Positions 49,356-57,794 are shown, counted from the first letter of the stretch. The stretch is DNA of 64,000 nt from Natronolimnohabitans sp. A-GB9 (GCF_030848565.1 NZ_JAVDDV010000014.1:1-64000), one strand, 5' to 3'. Notes: a model not told the origin generated them from the sequence alone. Numbers and translations are program-made.

Positions 49356-49412
49356 ATTACCGCCGATCGCCAGGACGGGGTCGGCGGTAACTAGTTACAG
49401 CAGTCCGTCTCA
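49356..49412. repeat. Family C element, left end missing, at a stop codon
   Basis: Begins in ATTACCGCCGATCGCC, with the inner stem CCGCCGATCGCC / GGTCGGCGG, and ends CAGCAGTCCGTC followed by TCA (49410-49412). The TCA is the complement of the NYN gene's TGA stop. The left arm TACGG... is missing where the family B copy ends. Confidence 0.65.
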
Positions 49413-49892
49413 GTCCTCGAGCGTGATCGCGTCGTCGGCTGCGTTTCGCAAAGCATCGGAGCGACCGTACGATCCCGGTGCGATCGCGACCGTCTCGACA
49501 CCGGTCGACCCCGCGTACTCGAGGACGGGCTTGAAGTCCGTATCCCGGGAGGCGATCGCCAGTCGGTCGATCGTGCCGTTACTGCAGAAGGCGGTCGCGT
49601 CGACGGCGAGTTTGACGTCGACGTCGCCGCTGGTGATGATCACTTCGAAGCCACGAGCCTCGGCGGCCTGGATGAGCCCGGGTGTGGCGTGTTCGTCGAG
49701 GTAGAGTCGAATAACGCCGACGCGCCCCAGATCACGGGCGGCGTCGCGCAGGTCGTCTAAGTCGACGTCGAACTCGTCGCGGAAGACGTTCGGCCCGTCG
49801 ACGAACAGCCCCACTGTCGGCCCGCTCTCGGTCGCAGTCTCGACGTCGGGACCGACGAGACGGGCGAGACGGGCACGAACGCGGTCGATCAT
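49410..49892 (-). CDS. NYN-domain (PIN-like/LabA-type) nuclease-like protein
   Basis: About 160 residues. TVGLFVDGPNVFRDEFDVDL carries the first acidic site, DLGRVGVIRLYLDEHATPGL follows, then EVIITSGDVDVKLAVDATAF and DRLAIASRDTDFKPVLEYAG with a second acidic pair (SRDTDF). These are the four acidic positions of the NYN/PIN RNase fold. It likely cuts or binds RNA. ATG 49892 (MIDRVRARLARLVG) is chosen. Its stop is provided by the end of a family C element. Confidence 0.85.
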   Translation of the reverse strand: MIDRVRARLARLVGPDVETATESGPTVGLFVDGPNVFRDEFDVDLDDLRDAARDLGRVGVIRLYLDEHATPGLIQAAEARGFEVIITSGDVDVKLAVDATAFCSNGTIDRLAIASRDTDFKPVLEYAGSTGVETVAIAPGSYGRSDALRNAADDAITLED

Positions 49893-50000
49893 GCTCGAGC
49901 GTTCCCGCGGGCGCGAGATAGGTGTGACGAAAACAGGGCGGGAACCGCGAGACGTTCGGCGACGAAAAGACATTACTACACTGCCAGTGATAGCTCGACT

Positions 50001-51095
50001 ATGCCGCTTCAGACGCCGCCGTTACGTGGGATCCACGACGAGCGAGGCGCGAAGTTTACGGAGTTTGGCGGCTGGGACATGCCGGTCGAGTTCGATTCGA
50101 TTCAGACGGAGCACGCGGCCGTCCGTGAAGACGTCGGGATCTTCGACGTCTCTCATATGGGCCAGCTCCACGTCACCGGACCCGACGCGACCGAGCTGAT
50201 GCAACGGCTCACGTCGAACGACGTCACCCGACTCGAGGTCGGTGACTCCCAGTACGCCGCGATCACCGACGAAGAGGGGGTCATCATCGACGACACCATC
50301 GTCTACCGGCTGCCCGACGAGGACGACGAGACGTATCTTTTCGTCCCCAACGCCGGCACCGACGAGTCGACCCACGAGCGGTGGGTCGACTACCGCAACG
50401 AGTGGGACCTCGAGGCGACCGTCGACAACCGGACCGACGAGTACGCCATGTTCGCCGTCCAGGGGCCAAACGCCGTCGAACCGGTCGAGGCGGTCACCGA
50501 CGAACCGCTCGCGGAACTCGAGCGGTTCGCGGCCCGATACGCCACGATCGACGACGTCGAGTGTTGGGTCGCGCGGACGGGGTACACCGGCGAGGACGGC
50601 TTCGAACTGATCGTCCCGTGGTCTGCAGCCAAGCAGATCTGGTCGCTGTTCGACTGCCAGCCCTGTGGCCTGGGTGCTCGAGACACCTTACGGATCGAGG
50701 CCGGCCTCCTGCTTGCGGGTCAGGACTTCGATTACGAGTCCGACCCGCGAACGCCCTACGAGGCCGGCATCGGCTTTGCGGTCGATCTAGACACCGAGTT
50801 CGTCGGTCGGGACACACTCGCCGAGATCGACCGCGAGGGCGTCGAGGAGAAACTCGTCGGCTTCCAGCTGATCGACCGCGGCGTCCCACGACACGGCTAC
50901 GACATCACGAACACCGACGGCCGGGTCATCGGCACCGTCACCAGCGGAACGATGAGCCCGTCACTCGAGCAACCGATCGGACTCGGGTACGTCCCGGTCG
51001 AGTACGCCGAGCCGGGAACGACCCTTCAGGTCGTCGTCCGCGGCCGGTCGAAAAAAGCAAGAGTTGAACCACTGCCGTTCATCGATACTGAATAA
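50001..51095 (+). CDS. gcvT: Glycine cleavage system T protein (aminomethyltransferase)
   Basis: 364 residues. N-terminal [20 protein letters not shown] and [20 protein letters not shown], then [20 protein letters not shown], and the central [20 protein letters not shown] are GcvT markers; [20 protein letters not shown] and [20 protein letters not shown] belong to the folate-binding and C-terminal domains. It transfers the methylene group from the H protein's aminomethyl-lipoate to tetrahydrofolate with release of ammonia. ATG 50001 is clear. One or two bases separate it from gcvH, so they form an operon. The P subunits are not in the window. Confidence 0.97.
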   Translation: MPLQTPPLRGIHDERGAKFTEFGGWDMPVEFDSIQTEHAAVREDVGIFDVSHMGQLHVTGPDATELMQRLTSNDVTRLEVGDSQYAAITDEEGVIIDDTIVYRLPDEDDETYLFVPNAGTDESTHERWVDYRNEWDLEATVDNRTDEYAMFAVQGPNAVEPVEAVTDEPLAELERFAARYATIDDVECWVARTGYTGEDGFELIVPWSAAKQIWSLFDCQPCGLGARDTLRIEAGLLLAGQDFDYESDPRTPYEAGIGFAVDLDTEFVGRDTLAEIDREGVEEKLVGFQLIDRGVPRHGYDITNTDGRVIGTVTSGTMSPSLEQPIGLGYVPVEYAEPGTTLQVVVRGRSKKARVEPLPFIDTE

Positions 51096-51096
51096 C

Positions 51097-51480
51097 ATGA
51101 GTTTCGACATTCCAGACGACAGACGATATCTCGAATCGCACGAATGGGCACACGAAGACGACGGCACCGTCCGCGTCGGTATCAGCGACTTCGCACAGGA
51201 CGAGTTGGGTGACGTCGTCTTCGTCGAACTTCCCGACGAGGGCGACGAACTGGGCCAGGAAGAGGAGTTCGGCGTCGTCGAGTCGATCAAGGCCGTCTCC
51301 GACCTCTACGCACCGGTAAGCGGCGAGGTGACGGCCGTCAACGAAGCGCTGTTCGACGCCCCCGAACTCGTCAACGAGGAGCCCTTCGATGACGGCTGGA
51401 TGCTCGAGATCGACGCCGACGACGCCGACGAACTCGAGGAGCTGCTAACGGCCGCGGAGTACGAAGACCAGATCGCCTGA
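51097..51480 (+). CDS. gcvH: Glycine cleavage system H protein
   Basis: About 127 residues. [20 protein letters not shown] and [20 protein letters not shown], then the lipoylation loop [20 protein letters not shown] with the modified Lys in ESIKA, followed by [20 protein letters not shown]. It shuttles the aminomethyl group from P to T protein and the electrons to L protein. It follows gcvT directly. ATG 51097 is used; an upstream in-frame TTG is inside gcvT. Confidence 0.97.
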   Translation: MSFDIPDDRRYLESHEWAHEDDGTVRVGISDFAQDELGDVVFVELPDEGDELGQEEEFGVVESIKAVSDLYAPVSGEVTAVNEALFDAPELVNEEPFDDGWMLEIDADDADELEELLTAAEYEDQIA

Positions 51481-51506
51481 TCGGTCGGCGATCACGACGT
51501 TTTTTC

Positions 51507-52598
51507 ATGGCGATTACAGTACCGACGCTACAGCCGACGACGATCGTCACGGGGTTAGACATCGTCGTTCTCGTGTTGCTTCTTCACGTCTGGCTCCTCG
51601 TCGTCGGGCTGGCTGCCTGGAACGACGACGCCCGGACAGGTGTAAGGTGGATCGATCGGCGAATCCACATGAGCACTCGACTCTACGGGACGATGATGCT
51701 CCTCGCGGTGCTCGCCGTGTGGGCTCCGTTTGCTGTCGGACAGTATCCGATCGGGCCGACAAACCCGTTCGGGCACAGTCGAACCGCCTTCGGGACCGTC
51801 GTCATCGCCGGTCTGCTGGTCGGTACCGGTTTCTATTTTCTCGGCGGTGTGGTGACGAACCTCCGGTCCTACGTTGCGTTTCGACGCAGTCGACCCACCA
51901 GCGCGGGTGCGGTTACGTCCGGGCCGGTACAGGTGTCGGGGACGGTCGTCCCGCTCGAGAAGCCACTCGAGGCACCTGTGACCGGCGCCGAGGTGATCTG
52001 GTATCGCCTCTCCGCGACGCGAGTGGCCGACGATGACGACGAGCGGCTTCAAGAGGCGAGTGACTATCAGTTCGGATCGACACCGGCAGGGGACACGACG
52101 CTCGACTCGGTGCTGGTCGACCAGACAACCCGCCTCGAGGAACGGCGGCGGCTGTTTGCCGTTCGTGACGATACCGGACGTGTCGCCGTCGACCCTTCCG
52201 CGGCCGAACTCCGACTCGAACGGACGGCGTCCGAACCCGTTCCGGGCGATTCCACGCCTTCAGAGCCCCTTGCAACGCATCTGCTCGAAACGAACGAACT
52301 CGAGTTATCCGACCGGAACCGGATCTACCACGAGGAAGCGCTTCGACCGGGTGAAGAGGTGACGGTGGTCGGTGTCGCGACCGAGCCGAACGACGCTGCT
52401 GGAGACGACGAACCGACGATCACGGCCGGCGAAACCGGTACCGAATTCGTCGTTGCATCCGGCTGTGCGGAGACGACCGAGCGCCACTTCCGGCGGACGA
52501 TCGTCTCGTGTTCGGTCGCAGCCGTCGTCGCGAGTTCGGTCGGCCTCTCGATGCTGTCGTGGTTGGCCGGTCACGGCTGGTGGATTACAGGGCCATGA
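51507..52598 (+). CDS. Membrane protein with GIDE (MULAN-like) domain
   Basis: 363 residues. An N-terminal helix (LDIVVLVLLLHVWLLVVGLA), two further segments (YGTMMLLAVLAVWAPFAVGQ, FGTVVIAGLLVGTGFYFLGG), a large soluble domain with VQVSGTVVPLEKPLEAPVTG, DDTGRVAVDPSAAELRLERT and IYHEEALRPGEEVTVVGVAT, and a last helix (IVSCSVAAVVASSVGLSMLS). The soluble part matches the GIDE/E3-ligase-like domain of archaeal and mitochondrial MULAN relatives, without a RING. Its function in archaea is unknown. ATG 51507. The stop TGA is the left copy of the TGA flank of a 26-bp element. Confidence 0.8.
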   Translation: MAITVPTLQPTTIVTGLDIVVLVLLLHVWLLVVGLAAWNDDARTGVRWIDRRIHMSTRLYGTMMLLAVLAVWAPFAVGQYPIGPTNPFGHSRTAFGTVVIAGLLVGTGFYFLGGVVTNLRSYVAFRRSRPTSAGAVTSGPVQVSGTVVPLEKPLEAPVTGAEVIWYRLSATRVADDDDERLQEASDYQFGSTPAGDTTLDSVLVDQTTRLEERRRLFAVRDDTGRVAVDPSAAELRLERTASEPVPGDSTPSEPLATHLLETNELELSDRNRIYHEEALRPGEEVTVVGVATEPNDAAGDDEPTITAGETGTEFVVASGCAETTERHFRRTIVSCSVAAVVASSVGLSMLSWLAGHGWWITGP

Positions 52599-52627
52599 TA
52601 CGGACCGCCGGACAGTGATTGGTATGA
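52596..52627. repeat. Minimal 26-bp element with TGA direct repeat at a stop codon
   Basis: Element 52599-52624: TACGGACCGCCGGACAGTGA and TTGGTA. TGA is present on both sides (52596-52598, 52625-52627). The left TGA is the stop of the GIDE gene on the plus strand. It is the smallest member and shows how little is needed. Confidence 0.65.
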
Positions 52628-52658
52628 GAAACCCAGCTGCCCCGCTCGTACCGTCGCG

Positions 52659-52743
52659 TCATACGGCCTCCTGTCGTCACTGCCCGCCGATCGCTGACCC
52701 CACCCTGGCGATCGGCGGGACCTCGGGACAGCAGTCCGTATCA
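52659..52743. repeat. Family C element with TCA direct repeat at a stop codon
   Basis: Element 52662-52740 runs from TACGGCCTCCTGTCGTC to GACAGCAGTCCGTA with the inner inverted repeat GCCGATCGC / GCGATCGGC. TCA flanks both ends (52659-52661, 52741-52743). The right TCA is the complement of the stop codon of the small membrane-protein gene on the minus strand. Confidence 0.85.
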
Positions 52744-52926
52744 GTCGGCCGATGGCCCGTTTCGATTGACGAGAACGAGCGCACTGCCCGCGAGCAAGAC
52801 CATCGCAGTCCCCCAGACCAGCCACACCCACGGGCTGTCCGACTGGAGGGTCACTGCGAAGGTACCCGCGAAGACGGCCGTCAGTGCGAGCGACAGTCGT
52901 TCCGTCCAGTCGAGTCGATCGAGCAT
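52741..52926 (-). CDS. Small two-helix membrane protein (61 aa)
   Basis: MLDRLDWTERLSLALTAVFA forms the start of helix one and WVWLVWGTAMVLLAGSALVL helix two, with a short tail VNRNGPSAD. It is probably a haloarchaeal micro-protein of the cytoplasmic membrane; no family is recognised. It starts 3 bases after the stop of the HTH regulator gene on the same strand, so the two are likely cotranscribed. Confidence 0.7.
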   Translation of the reverse strand: MLDRLDWTERLSLALTAVFAGTFAVTLQSDSPWVWLVWGTAMVLLAGSALVLVNRNGPSAD

Positions 52927-52929
52927 AAC

Positions 52930-53640
52930 TTACTCGAGGCCGACGAGGTACTCGAGCATCTCGTCTAAGTCGGCGTTCGTGACGGCGAGCGAGTAGCCGT
53001 CGATGCGTGCGAGATCGCCGGCGTGGTCCCAGAGTTCGTCCTCGTCGATACCGTGGAGGATGACGGCGTTGGGCGTCGGATTGACGACCCGCAGGGCGAC
53101 CAGCGGCGACTCCCCGCGAGTGACGCCCGTAAACACCAGCACGCGGTTCGTACTCTGGCCGTACAGCCGGAAGAACTCCTCACTCGAGAGACGGGTGATC
53201 GCCTCGATGCTGTCGATGACGGTGTGCCCGCTGATGCGATCGGTGTTGCCGGGCGCGATCTGGGTCGCGTCGAGTTCGTCGTAGAGTGTCACCAGCGGGA
53301 TCGACGTCGCGTACTCCCGCAGGTCGTAGACGACGTCGCTCTCGAAGCCAGCCGAGAGTACCCGGCCGTACTGTCGGATGCGGTCGCCGCCGCGTCGCTC
53401 GTCGATCGCGAGCAGGCCCTCGACGAGACGTCGAACGACGCCGATCCCGGGGCTCTCCCGTCGCCCGCTTTCATAATCAGAGATGACCGACGAGGAGACG
53501 TCTAGCTCGGACGCGAGATCCGTCTGCGAGACGTCGAAGTCGGTTCGCCACTTGCGCAACGTCGCACCGGGATCGTCGCTCAGCGTGATCTCTCCGGCGA
53601 TCTTCTCGGCGAGTTCCCGTTTCGGCCCACGTCCGCCCAT
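52930..53640 (-). CDS. XRE-type HTH transcriptional regulator (archaeal, with C-terminal domain)
   Basis: 236 residues. The HTH is ATLRKWRTDFDVSQTDLASE and LDVSSSVISDYESGRRESPG (about residues 25-65). The C-terminal domain begins with GRVLSAGFESDVVYDLREYA and contains TLYDELDATQIAPGNTDRIS, RVLVFTGVTRGESPLVALRV and AVILHGIDEDELWDHAGDLA. This layout is widespread in archaea as a conserved regulator of unknown ligand. ATG 53640 (MGGRGPKRELAEKIAG). It is divergent from nothing but lies 56 bases downstream of the DUF3054 gene on the same strand. Confidence 0.88.
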   Translation of the reverse strand: MGGRGPKRELAEKIAGEITLSDDPGATLRKWRTDFDVSQTDLASELDVSSSVISDYESGRRESPGIGVVRRLVEGLLAIDERRGGDRIRQYGRVLSAGFESDVVYDLREYATSIPLVTLYDELDATQIAPGNTDRISGHTVIDSIEAITRLSSEEFFRLYGQSTNRVLVFTGVTRGESPLVALRVVNPTPNAVILHGIDEDELWDHAGDLARIDGYSLAVTNADLDEMLEYLVGLE

Positions 53641-53696
53641 ATGCGTCGGTCGTCTGGTCGACTCAAGTAGCTACTGAAGACGATTCGACGCCGGAG

Positions 53697-54122
53697 CTAC
53701 GGCGACCGATCCACGTACGCCGCGTATGCGATCCGCCAGCCGACCAGCAGGAGGAGCCCGAATCCCGTGATGACGAGCGGAAACGGCCAGACGGCCGTGT
53801 CACCGAAGACGGCCTGTCTGAGCAGTAGCCCGACGTTTGCCGTCGCGAGCCACGTTACCGTCGCCAGCCGCGCCGTTTGTGACACCGACGCGGCGACCGA
53901 CCGCGTATAGAGTCCGGCGAGAGCCGCGACGACGAGCCAGCCGATCACGAACGGTGCGATCGCCTCGAGCGTCGCGAGCGGTTGCTCGATCGGGCTCACG
54001 TTGTGGCTGAGCTGTCCGACGACGATCAGCCCGGCGAGCAAGGCGACGTCGCCGACGCCGAGCAGGATCGTCTCGCGGTCGATCGCCCCGGACTGGTCGG
54101 CCGTTCGAACTGCGGTGTCCAT
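53697..54122 (-). CDS. DUF3054 family membrane protein
   Basis: 141 residues with four hydrophobic segments: ILLGVGDVALLAGLIVVGQL, LEAIAPFVIGWLVVAALAGL, TARLATVTWLATANVGLLLR and FPLVITGFGLLLLVGWRIAY. The spacing and the F-V-I-G-W motif in segment two match the DUF3054 family. It is an integral membrane protein of unknown function. ATG 54122. It is divergent from the zinc-ribbon J-protein gene. Confidence 0.85.
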   Translation of the reverse strand: MDTAVRTADQSGAIDRETILLGVGDVALLAGLIVVGQLSHNVSPIEQPLATLEAIAPFVIGWLVVAALAGLYTRSVAASVSQTARLATVTWLATANVGLLLRQAVFGDTAVWPFPLVITGFGLLLLVGWRIAYAAYVDRSP

Positions 54123-54281
54123 ACCCGTTACTCGAGGCTGGGGCCCTATTGCTCTCCCGGTTCGGCGAGCACCGCCGTGAGCGGGGATCCGTCGACGAAG
54201 CGCCGACGACGTCGGCCAGTCCGTTCACGGCACCGCCTGTCAAAAGAAAATTCATTACGGTGGAATTCAAATAGCCGGCCA

Positions 54282-54965
54282 ATGGCTGTGGCTGACGATC
54301 GTCAGGGAGGCTGTGAGGGGTGTGGCCGTACGGTCCCGCTCGACGAACTGACGGTAGTGACGATGCCCGACGGCGAGCGGGTCGCCTGCTGTCCTCGCTG
54401 TGAGCCACACGCACGGGAGGCCGCACGGAAGTGCGCCTCACTCGACCAGCGCCGGGCCACCTGTGACGGCTGTACCGAAACCTACCTCGAGACCGAACTC
54501 GCGGACGTCGTGTTAGACGACGGCACCGTAATCGACTGTTGTCCGACCTGCATGTCCAAGGTACCCGGCAACGGCAGCGACGACGAGGACGACGCGACGG
54601 CCACGTCAGCGACGGAATCGACCGGCGACGAAAACGCGGCCGACGGCGAGAAGAACCTCTGTATGCAGTGCAACGAGTGGGTCGACGTCGAACTGTTCCG
54701 CGTGACGACGATCGACGACCGGACCGAGCGGTTCTGTCCGACCTGCAAGGAGCGCGCCGAGTCCGACGGGATCGTCAGGGACGTCGATATGCGAAAGACG
54801 AGAGCCCGCGAGGTGCTCGGCGTCGACGAGGACGCGACCGCCGAAGAACTCCGGACCGCGTATCACGAGCAGGTCAAACGCGCCCATCCCGATCGACAAA
54901 GCGGCAGCAAGTCCGCGTTCAAACTCGTCAGCGAGGCCTACGAACGGCTCCGGGACGACGACTGA
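54282..54965 (+). CDS. Zinc-ribbon J-domain protein
   Basis: About 227 residues. Three zinc ribbons in a row: CEGCGRTVPLDELTVVTMPD with CCPRC, CDGCTETYLETELADVVLDD with CCPTC, and CMQCNEWVDVELFRVTTIDD with CPTC. A short J domain closes it: TRAREVLGVDEDATAEELRT, then AYHEQVKRAHPDRQSGSKSA with HPD. It may recruit a DnaK-type chaperone to zinc-finger clients or nucleic acid. The order (zinc fingers first, J domain last) is unlike DnaJ. ATG 54282. Its 3' end overlaps the convergent TIR gene by 28 bases. Confidence 0.85.
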   Translation: MAVADDRQGGCEGCGRTVPLDELTVVTMPDGERVACCPRCEPHAREAARKCASLDQRRATCDGCTETYLETELADVVLDDGTVIDCCPTCMSKVPGNGSDDEDDATATSATESTGDENAADGEKNLCMQCNEWVDVELFRVTTIDDRTERFCPTCKERAESDGIVRDVDMRKTRAREVLGVDEDATAEELRTAYHEQVKRAHPDRQSGSKSAFKLVSEAYERLRDDD

Positions 54966-55576
54966 CCCTCGATCGTCCGCTCCCGACTGATGTAACCGAT
55001 CGTCGCCGGGTCGAAGTAGTACGTCGACGCACACCCTTCACAGGACGCCGTCAGCGGCTTGCCGTGTTCGTGTCGTTTCCACAGCGTCGCCTGATCCTGT
55101 GTGATCTCCAGCGTCACTGGCTGGCCACAGTCGGGGACCGTACACGGGAACCGAACGTACCAGTTGGGAACCGAGAGCGCACCCAGTGGCGCGAGTTCCG
55201 TTCGAAGCCGACCGAGCAGATCGAAGATCGTTCTCGTCGGATCGGCACGGTCGATGGTCACGCCGTCGACGTCGTCGATGAAGCCACCGCGGAGCTCCTC
55301 GTGGTCGTACAGCGGTACCACCGGAATTCCCTTGGCCAGGGCGTATCCGACCTCCTGGTTGATCCATGGGTCGTCGACCCCATCGTCGGTCAACACCGCG
55401 ACGACGACGTCACTGTTCGCGAGACGTCCCTCGAGTCGCTTCCGTGAGCGACTGGTATCGGCCTCCTCGAGCGCGATGTGGACGCCGAAGGGGAAGTTCT
55501 TGACTGTCGAAAACAGACACTGAACGAGTTCGAGGTCGCCAGAGGCATGCGAGACGTAGATCCGTTCGCCGGACAT
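54938..55576 (-). CDS. TIR-domain protein with C-terminal zinc ribbon
   Basis: 212 residues. The TIR fold (residues 1-125) is marked by RIYVSHASGDLELVQCLFST, LEEADTSRSRKRLEGRLANS (box 2 region), DVVVAVLTDDGVDDPWINQE and VGYALAKGIPVVPLYDHEEL. Glu 75 in WINQEVGYA is at the position of the catalytic Glu of NADase TIR domains. The C-terminal part has Cys 145, 150, 179 and 182 (FPCTVPDCGQ and ASCEGCAST), a zinc ribbon. Such proteins can cut NAD+ or make cyclic ADP-ribose signals in anti-phage defence. No Thoeris or other effector is adjacent. ATG 55576. Confidence 0.82.
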   Translation of the reverse strand: MSGERIYVSHASGDLELVQCLFSTVKNFPFGVHIALEEADTSRSRKRLEGRLANSDVVVAVLTDDGVDDPWINQEVGYALAKGIPVVPLYDHEELRGGFIDDVDGVTIDRADPTRTIFDLLGRLRTELAPLGALSVPNWYVRFPCTVPDCGQPVTLEITQDQATLWKRHEHGKPLTASCEGCASTYYFDPATIGYISRERTIEGQSSSRSRS

Positions 55577-55718
55577 CGATGAATCGACAACGACTGGTCT
55601 ACAAGACAGTATTAATCCATCGATAGCATTGAGAGAAACGATCCGTCAGCTGTGTGAATCCGACGTATGAAGGGTTTACTTCCCGTCTCGACGGTCAGCC
55701 AGACTGGCCGGCAGTCTA

Positions 55719-55803
55719 TCATACGGTCTCCTGTCGTCACGTCCTGTCGATCGGCGACCCCACCCTGGCGATCGGCGGGCGATCGGGACAGCAGTCCGTC
55801 TCA
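55719..55803. repeat. Family C element with TCA direct repeat, next to a stop codon
   Basis: Element 55722-55800 runs from TACGGTCTCCTGTCGTC to GACAGCAGTCCGTC with the inner stem TCGATCGGCGACC / GGCGATCGGCGGG. TCA on both sides (55719-55721, 55801-55803). It ends one base before the stop TCA (55805-55807) of the following minus-strand gene. Confidence 0.8.
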
Positions 55804-55804
55804 G

Positions 55805-56260
55805 TCACTCGGCGCTTGCGTCGTCGGTCCGACCGATCGTCCCGAGAACTCGCTGTGAGAACTCGAGGTCGTCGATTTCGAGCCCGAGACCGTCGAACCA
55901 CGCCCGCTCGACGTGCCACTGCCCCCGCAACTCGCCGTCGGTCGAGTACGAAGTCGCCTCGAACCGCCCTGGCGTCCAGTCGCGTTCGTCGGCGATGTCG
56001 AGCAGCGTCCGGACGACGGCGCCGACCTCGTTGCTGTCCACGACGGGTGACTCGGAGACGGTCTCGTACTCGACGGCGAGCCCGACTCCATCCGGGAGGT
56101 CGCCGTCGGTCGTCTCGATATCGGCCGACTCGTTCGATGCGCCGTCGCCCCCCTCGTCGGCGTCGGGCGGCAGCGGCTGCCACGATGTGAGGTAGATCCC
56201 GTGGCTCATCAGGCGGTTCTCGAGCGTGACACCGATCGAGTGAGCGTGCGTATCACTCAT
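55805..56260 (-). CDS. Haloarchaeal hypothetical protein (151 aa)
   Basis: 151 residues, acidic, no membrane segments. HAHSIGVTLENRLMSHGIYL, TSWQPLPPDADEGGDGASNE, LAVEYETVSESPVVDSNEVG and RFEATSYSTDGELRGQWHVE, then RAWFDGLGLEIDDLEFSQRV. No domain is recognised, although the strand-helix pattern suggests a compact alpha/beta fold. The Asp/Glu/Ser-rich stretch at 35-55 is a likely disordered linker. ATG 56260. It lies between the TIR gene and tpiA. Confidence 0.65.
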   Translation of the reverse strand: MSDTHAHSIGVTLENRLMSHGIYLTSWQPLPPDADEGGDGASNESADIETTDGDLPDGVGLAVEYETVSESPVVDSNEVGAVVRTLLDIADERDWTPGRFEATSYSTDGELRGQWHVERAWFDGLGLEIDDLEFSQRVLGTIGRTDDASAE

Positions 56261-56334
56261 ACTCGATGACTGTACGACCGGCGGGAAAAGTCGTCCGGCG
56301 GGGTGGCTACGAGTCGCGACTGCGATCGGTTATC

Positions 56335-56979
56335 TCACAGCGGTTCGACGAGGTCCTCGAGTGCGGCCACGGGATCGTCGGCCTTCGCGACGCCGCTTGC
56401 CAGCAGGACGCCCTCGGCGCCGAGTTCGTCGGCTGCGACGACGTCGTCGCCGGTGCTGATACCGGCGCCACAGAGCACCGAGACGTCGTCGTCGACGGCT
56501 TCGGCCGCCGCGACGGCGTCCTCGACGATATCGGGATCAGCCTGGCTAACCGGCGTCCCGGTACCGATCAGTTCCGGGGGTTCGACGGCGACCGCGTCCG
56601 GACCGAGAGCTGCTGCCGCACCGATCTGTTCGGGATTGTTCGCACAGACGACAGTCTCGAGGCCGGCGCGTTCGGCCGCGCGGACGGAACCGTCGATGTC
56701 GGCCAGTTTCAGCCGCTGCTCGGAGTGGTTGATCAGCGTCCCGACCGCGCCCGCGTCGGCGACCGACTCCGCCAGCGTGTGGCCGGTGTTGCTGCCGTGG
56801 TCGATCGGGTCGACGTGTTGGGCCCACGTCTCGACGCCCGTGTCGGCTACGCGCTCGAGGTGGGCCGCCTGCGGTGCGACCGCGAGGCGGGCGTCGGTGG
56901 ATTCGTCGACGTCGCGGACAGCTTCGGCGACCGCGACGGGATCACAGGGGTACGTCTTCAGGTTGACGAGGACGAACAT
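56335..56979 (-). CDS. tpiA: Triose-phosphate isomerase (archaeal short form)
   Basis: 214 residues. [20 protein letters not shown] has the substrate-binding Asn/Lys, [20 protein letters not shown] the catalytic His, [20 protein letters not shown] the catalytic Glu and loop 6, and [20 protein letters not shown] the phosphate-binding end. The archaeal enzyme lacks several helices of the bacterial one, which explains the length. It interconverts DHAP and glyceraldehyde-3-phosphate. ATG 56979 ([10 protein letters not shown]). Confidence 0.97.
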   Translation of the reverse strand: MFVLVNLKTYPCDPVAVAEAVRDVDESTDARLAVAPQAAHLERVADTGVETWAQHVDPIDHGSNTGHTLAESVADAGAVGTLINHSEQRLKLADIDGSVRAAERAGLETVVCANNPEQIGAAAALGPDAVAVEPPELIGTGTPVSQADPDIVEDAVAAAEAVDDDVSVLCGAGISTGDDVVAADELGAEGVLLASGVAKADDPVAALEDLVEPL

Positions 56980-57132
56980 ACTGGCACAGCTTTTCGCACA
57001 GAAGAAATAGCTTGCGAGTCGGCGACGTCTGCGGGCGGTCTCGGTCGAGTCGACCAGTCGCTACGGCGAGCATACGGTCGGTATCGAGCGGCGAACCCGA
57101 CGTCAGCCACCGCTCGAGGCCGACCCGTGGGA

Positions 57133-57675
57133 TCAGTCCTTTCGCTTGACGACGTCCCCGAGCGTGTAGCTACCCGAGGCGGAGCCGCCGGACCACTCCG
57201 AATCCTCGCCAGATCCGCCTTCGGCACTCAGATCGATCTCGAGGAACCGCTCGAGTTTCGACTGGACGCGGTCGCTGGGGAGCGTATCACCGCGCTCGAT
57301 CTTTCGGATCAGGCTCGACTTCTCGTTGAGCTCGTTGGCGAGATCGGACTGGCTGAGTCCCTTGTTCTCGCGGGCCTTGCGAACCCGATCGTCGTAGTCG
57401 GTCGCGAGTTCGTCCATGTCGTCGAACATGTCCGACCGCTGTCGAGTGCTCGAACCACCAGAACTCGACGAGGTCGTCGAGGCACTCGAGGTGCCTGAAC
57501 TCTCGGCACCTGAACTCGAATCGGTCGAGTACTTCGTCGAGGAACTCGAGCTCGAGGGCTGCTTGACCTCGGTGCCGAAGTCCGTACAGTTCGAACACAC
57601 GTCGAGTTTCGCACCCTCGACCTTGATCGTTTTCGGGGACGACGTCTCGGCGCCACACATCTCGCACTGGACCAT
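57133..57675 (-). CDS. mbf1: Multiprotein bridging factor 1 (aMBF1)
   Basis: About 180 residues. The N-terminal zinc ribbon is VQCEMCGAETSSPKTIKVEG with LDVCSNCTDFG. A Ser/Thr-rich linker of about 50 residues follows. The Cro/XRE HTH is RVRKARENKGLSQSDLANEL with NEKSSLIRKIERGDTLPSDR. The C-terminus (GSASGSYTLGDVVKRKD) matches archaeal MBF1. It links to the ribosome or transcription factors. ATG 57675 (MVQCEMCGAE) is preferred to 57702. The serine-rich linker is longer than in many relatives. Confidence 0.95.
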   Translation of the reverse strand: MVQCEMCGAETSSPKTIKVEGAKLDVCSNCTDFGTEVKQPSSSSSSTKYSTDSSSGAESSGTSSASTTSSSSGGSSTRQRSDMFDDMDELATDYDDRVRKARENKGLSQSDLANELNEKSSLIRKIERGDTLPSDRVQSKLERFLEIDLSAEGGSGEDSEWSGGSASGSYTLGDVVKRKD

Positions 57676-57794
57676 GCTGATACGTTTATCGTGACGAGCC
57701 ATAAACCATGCGGCGCCGTCCCGAGATGAGAAAACGCTGATAGCTTCGGTTGCAACTCCGTACTGTCGACGATGGGTTCGAAAGCCGATCCGAA

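Noticed and set aside
54938-56260. A Thoeris or other complete defence operon around the TIR gene
   Set aside because: No SIR2/ThsA, pore or nuclease effector is adjacent; the neighbours are a J protein, an unknown protein and tpiA.
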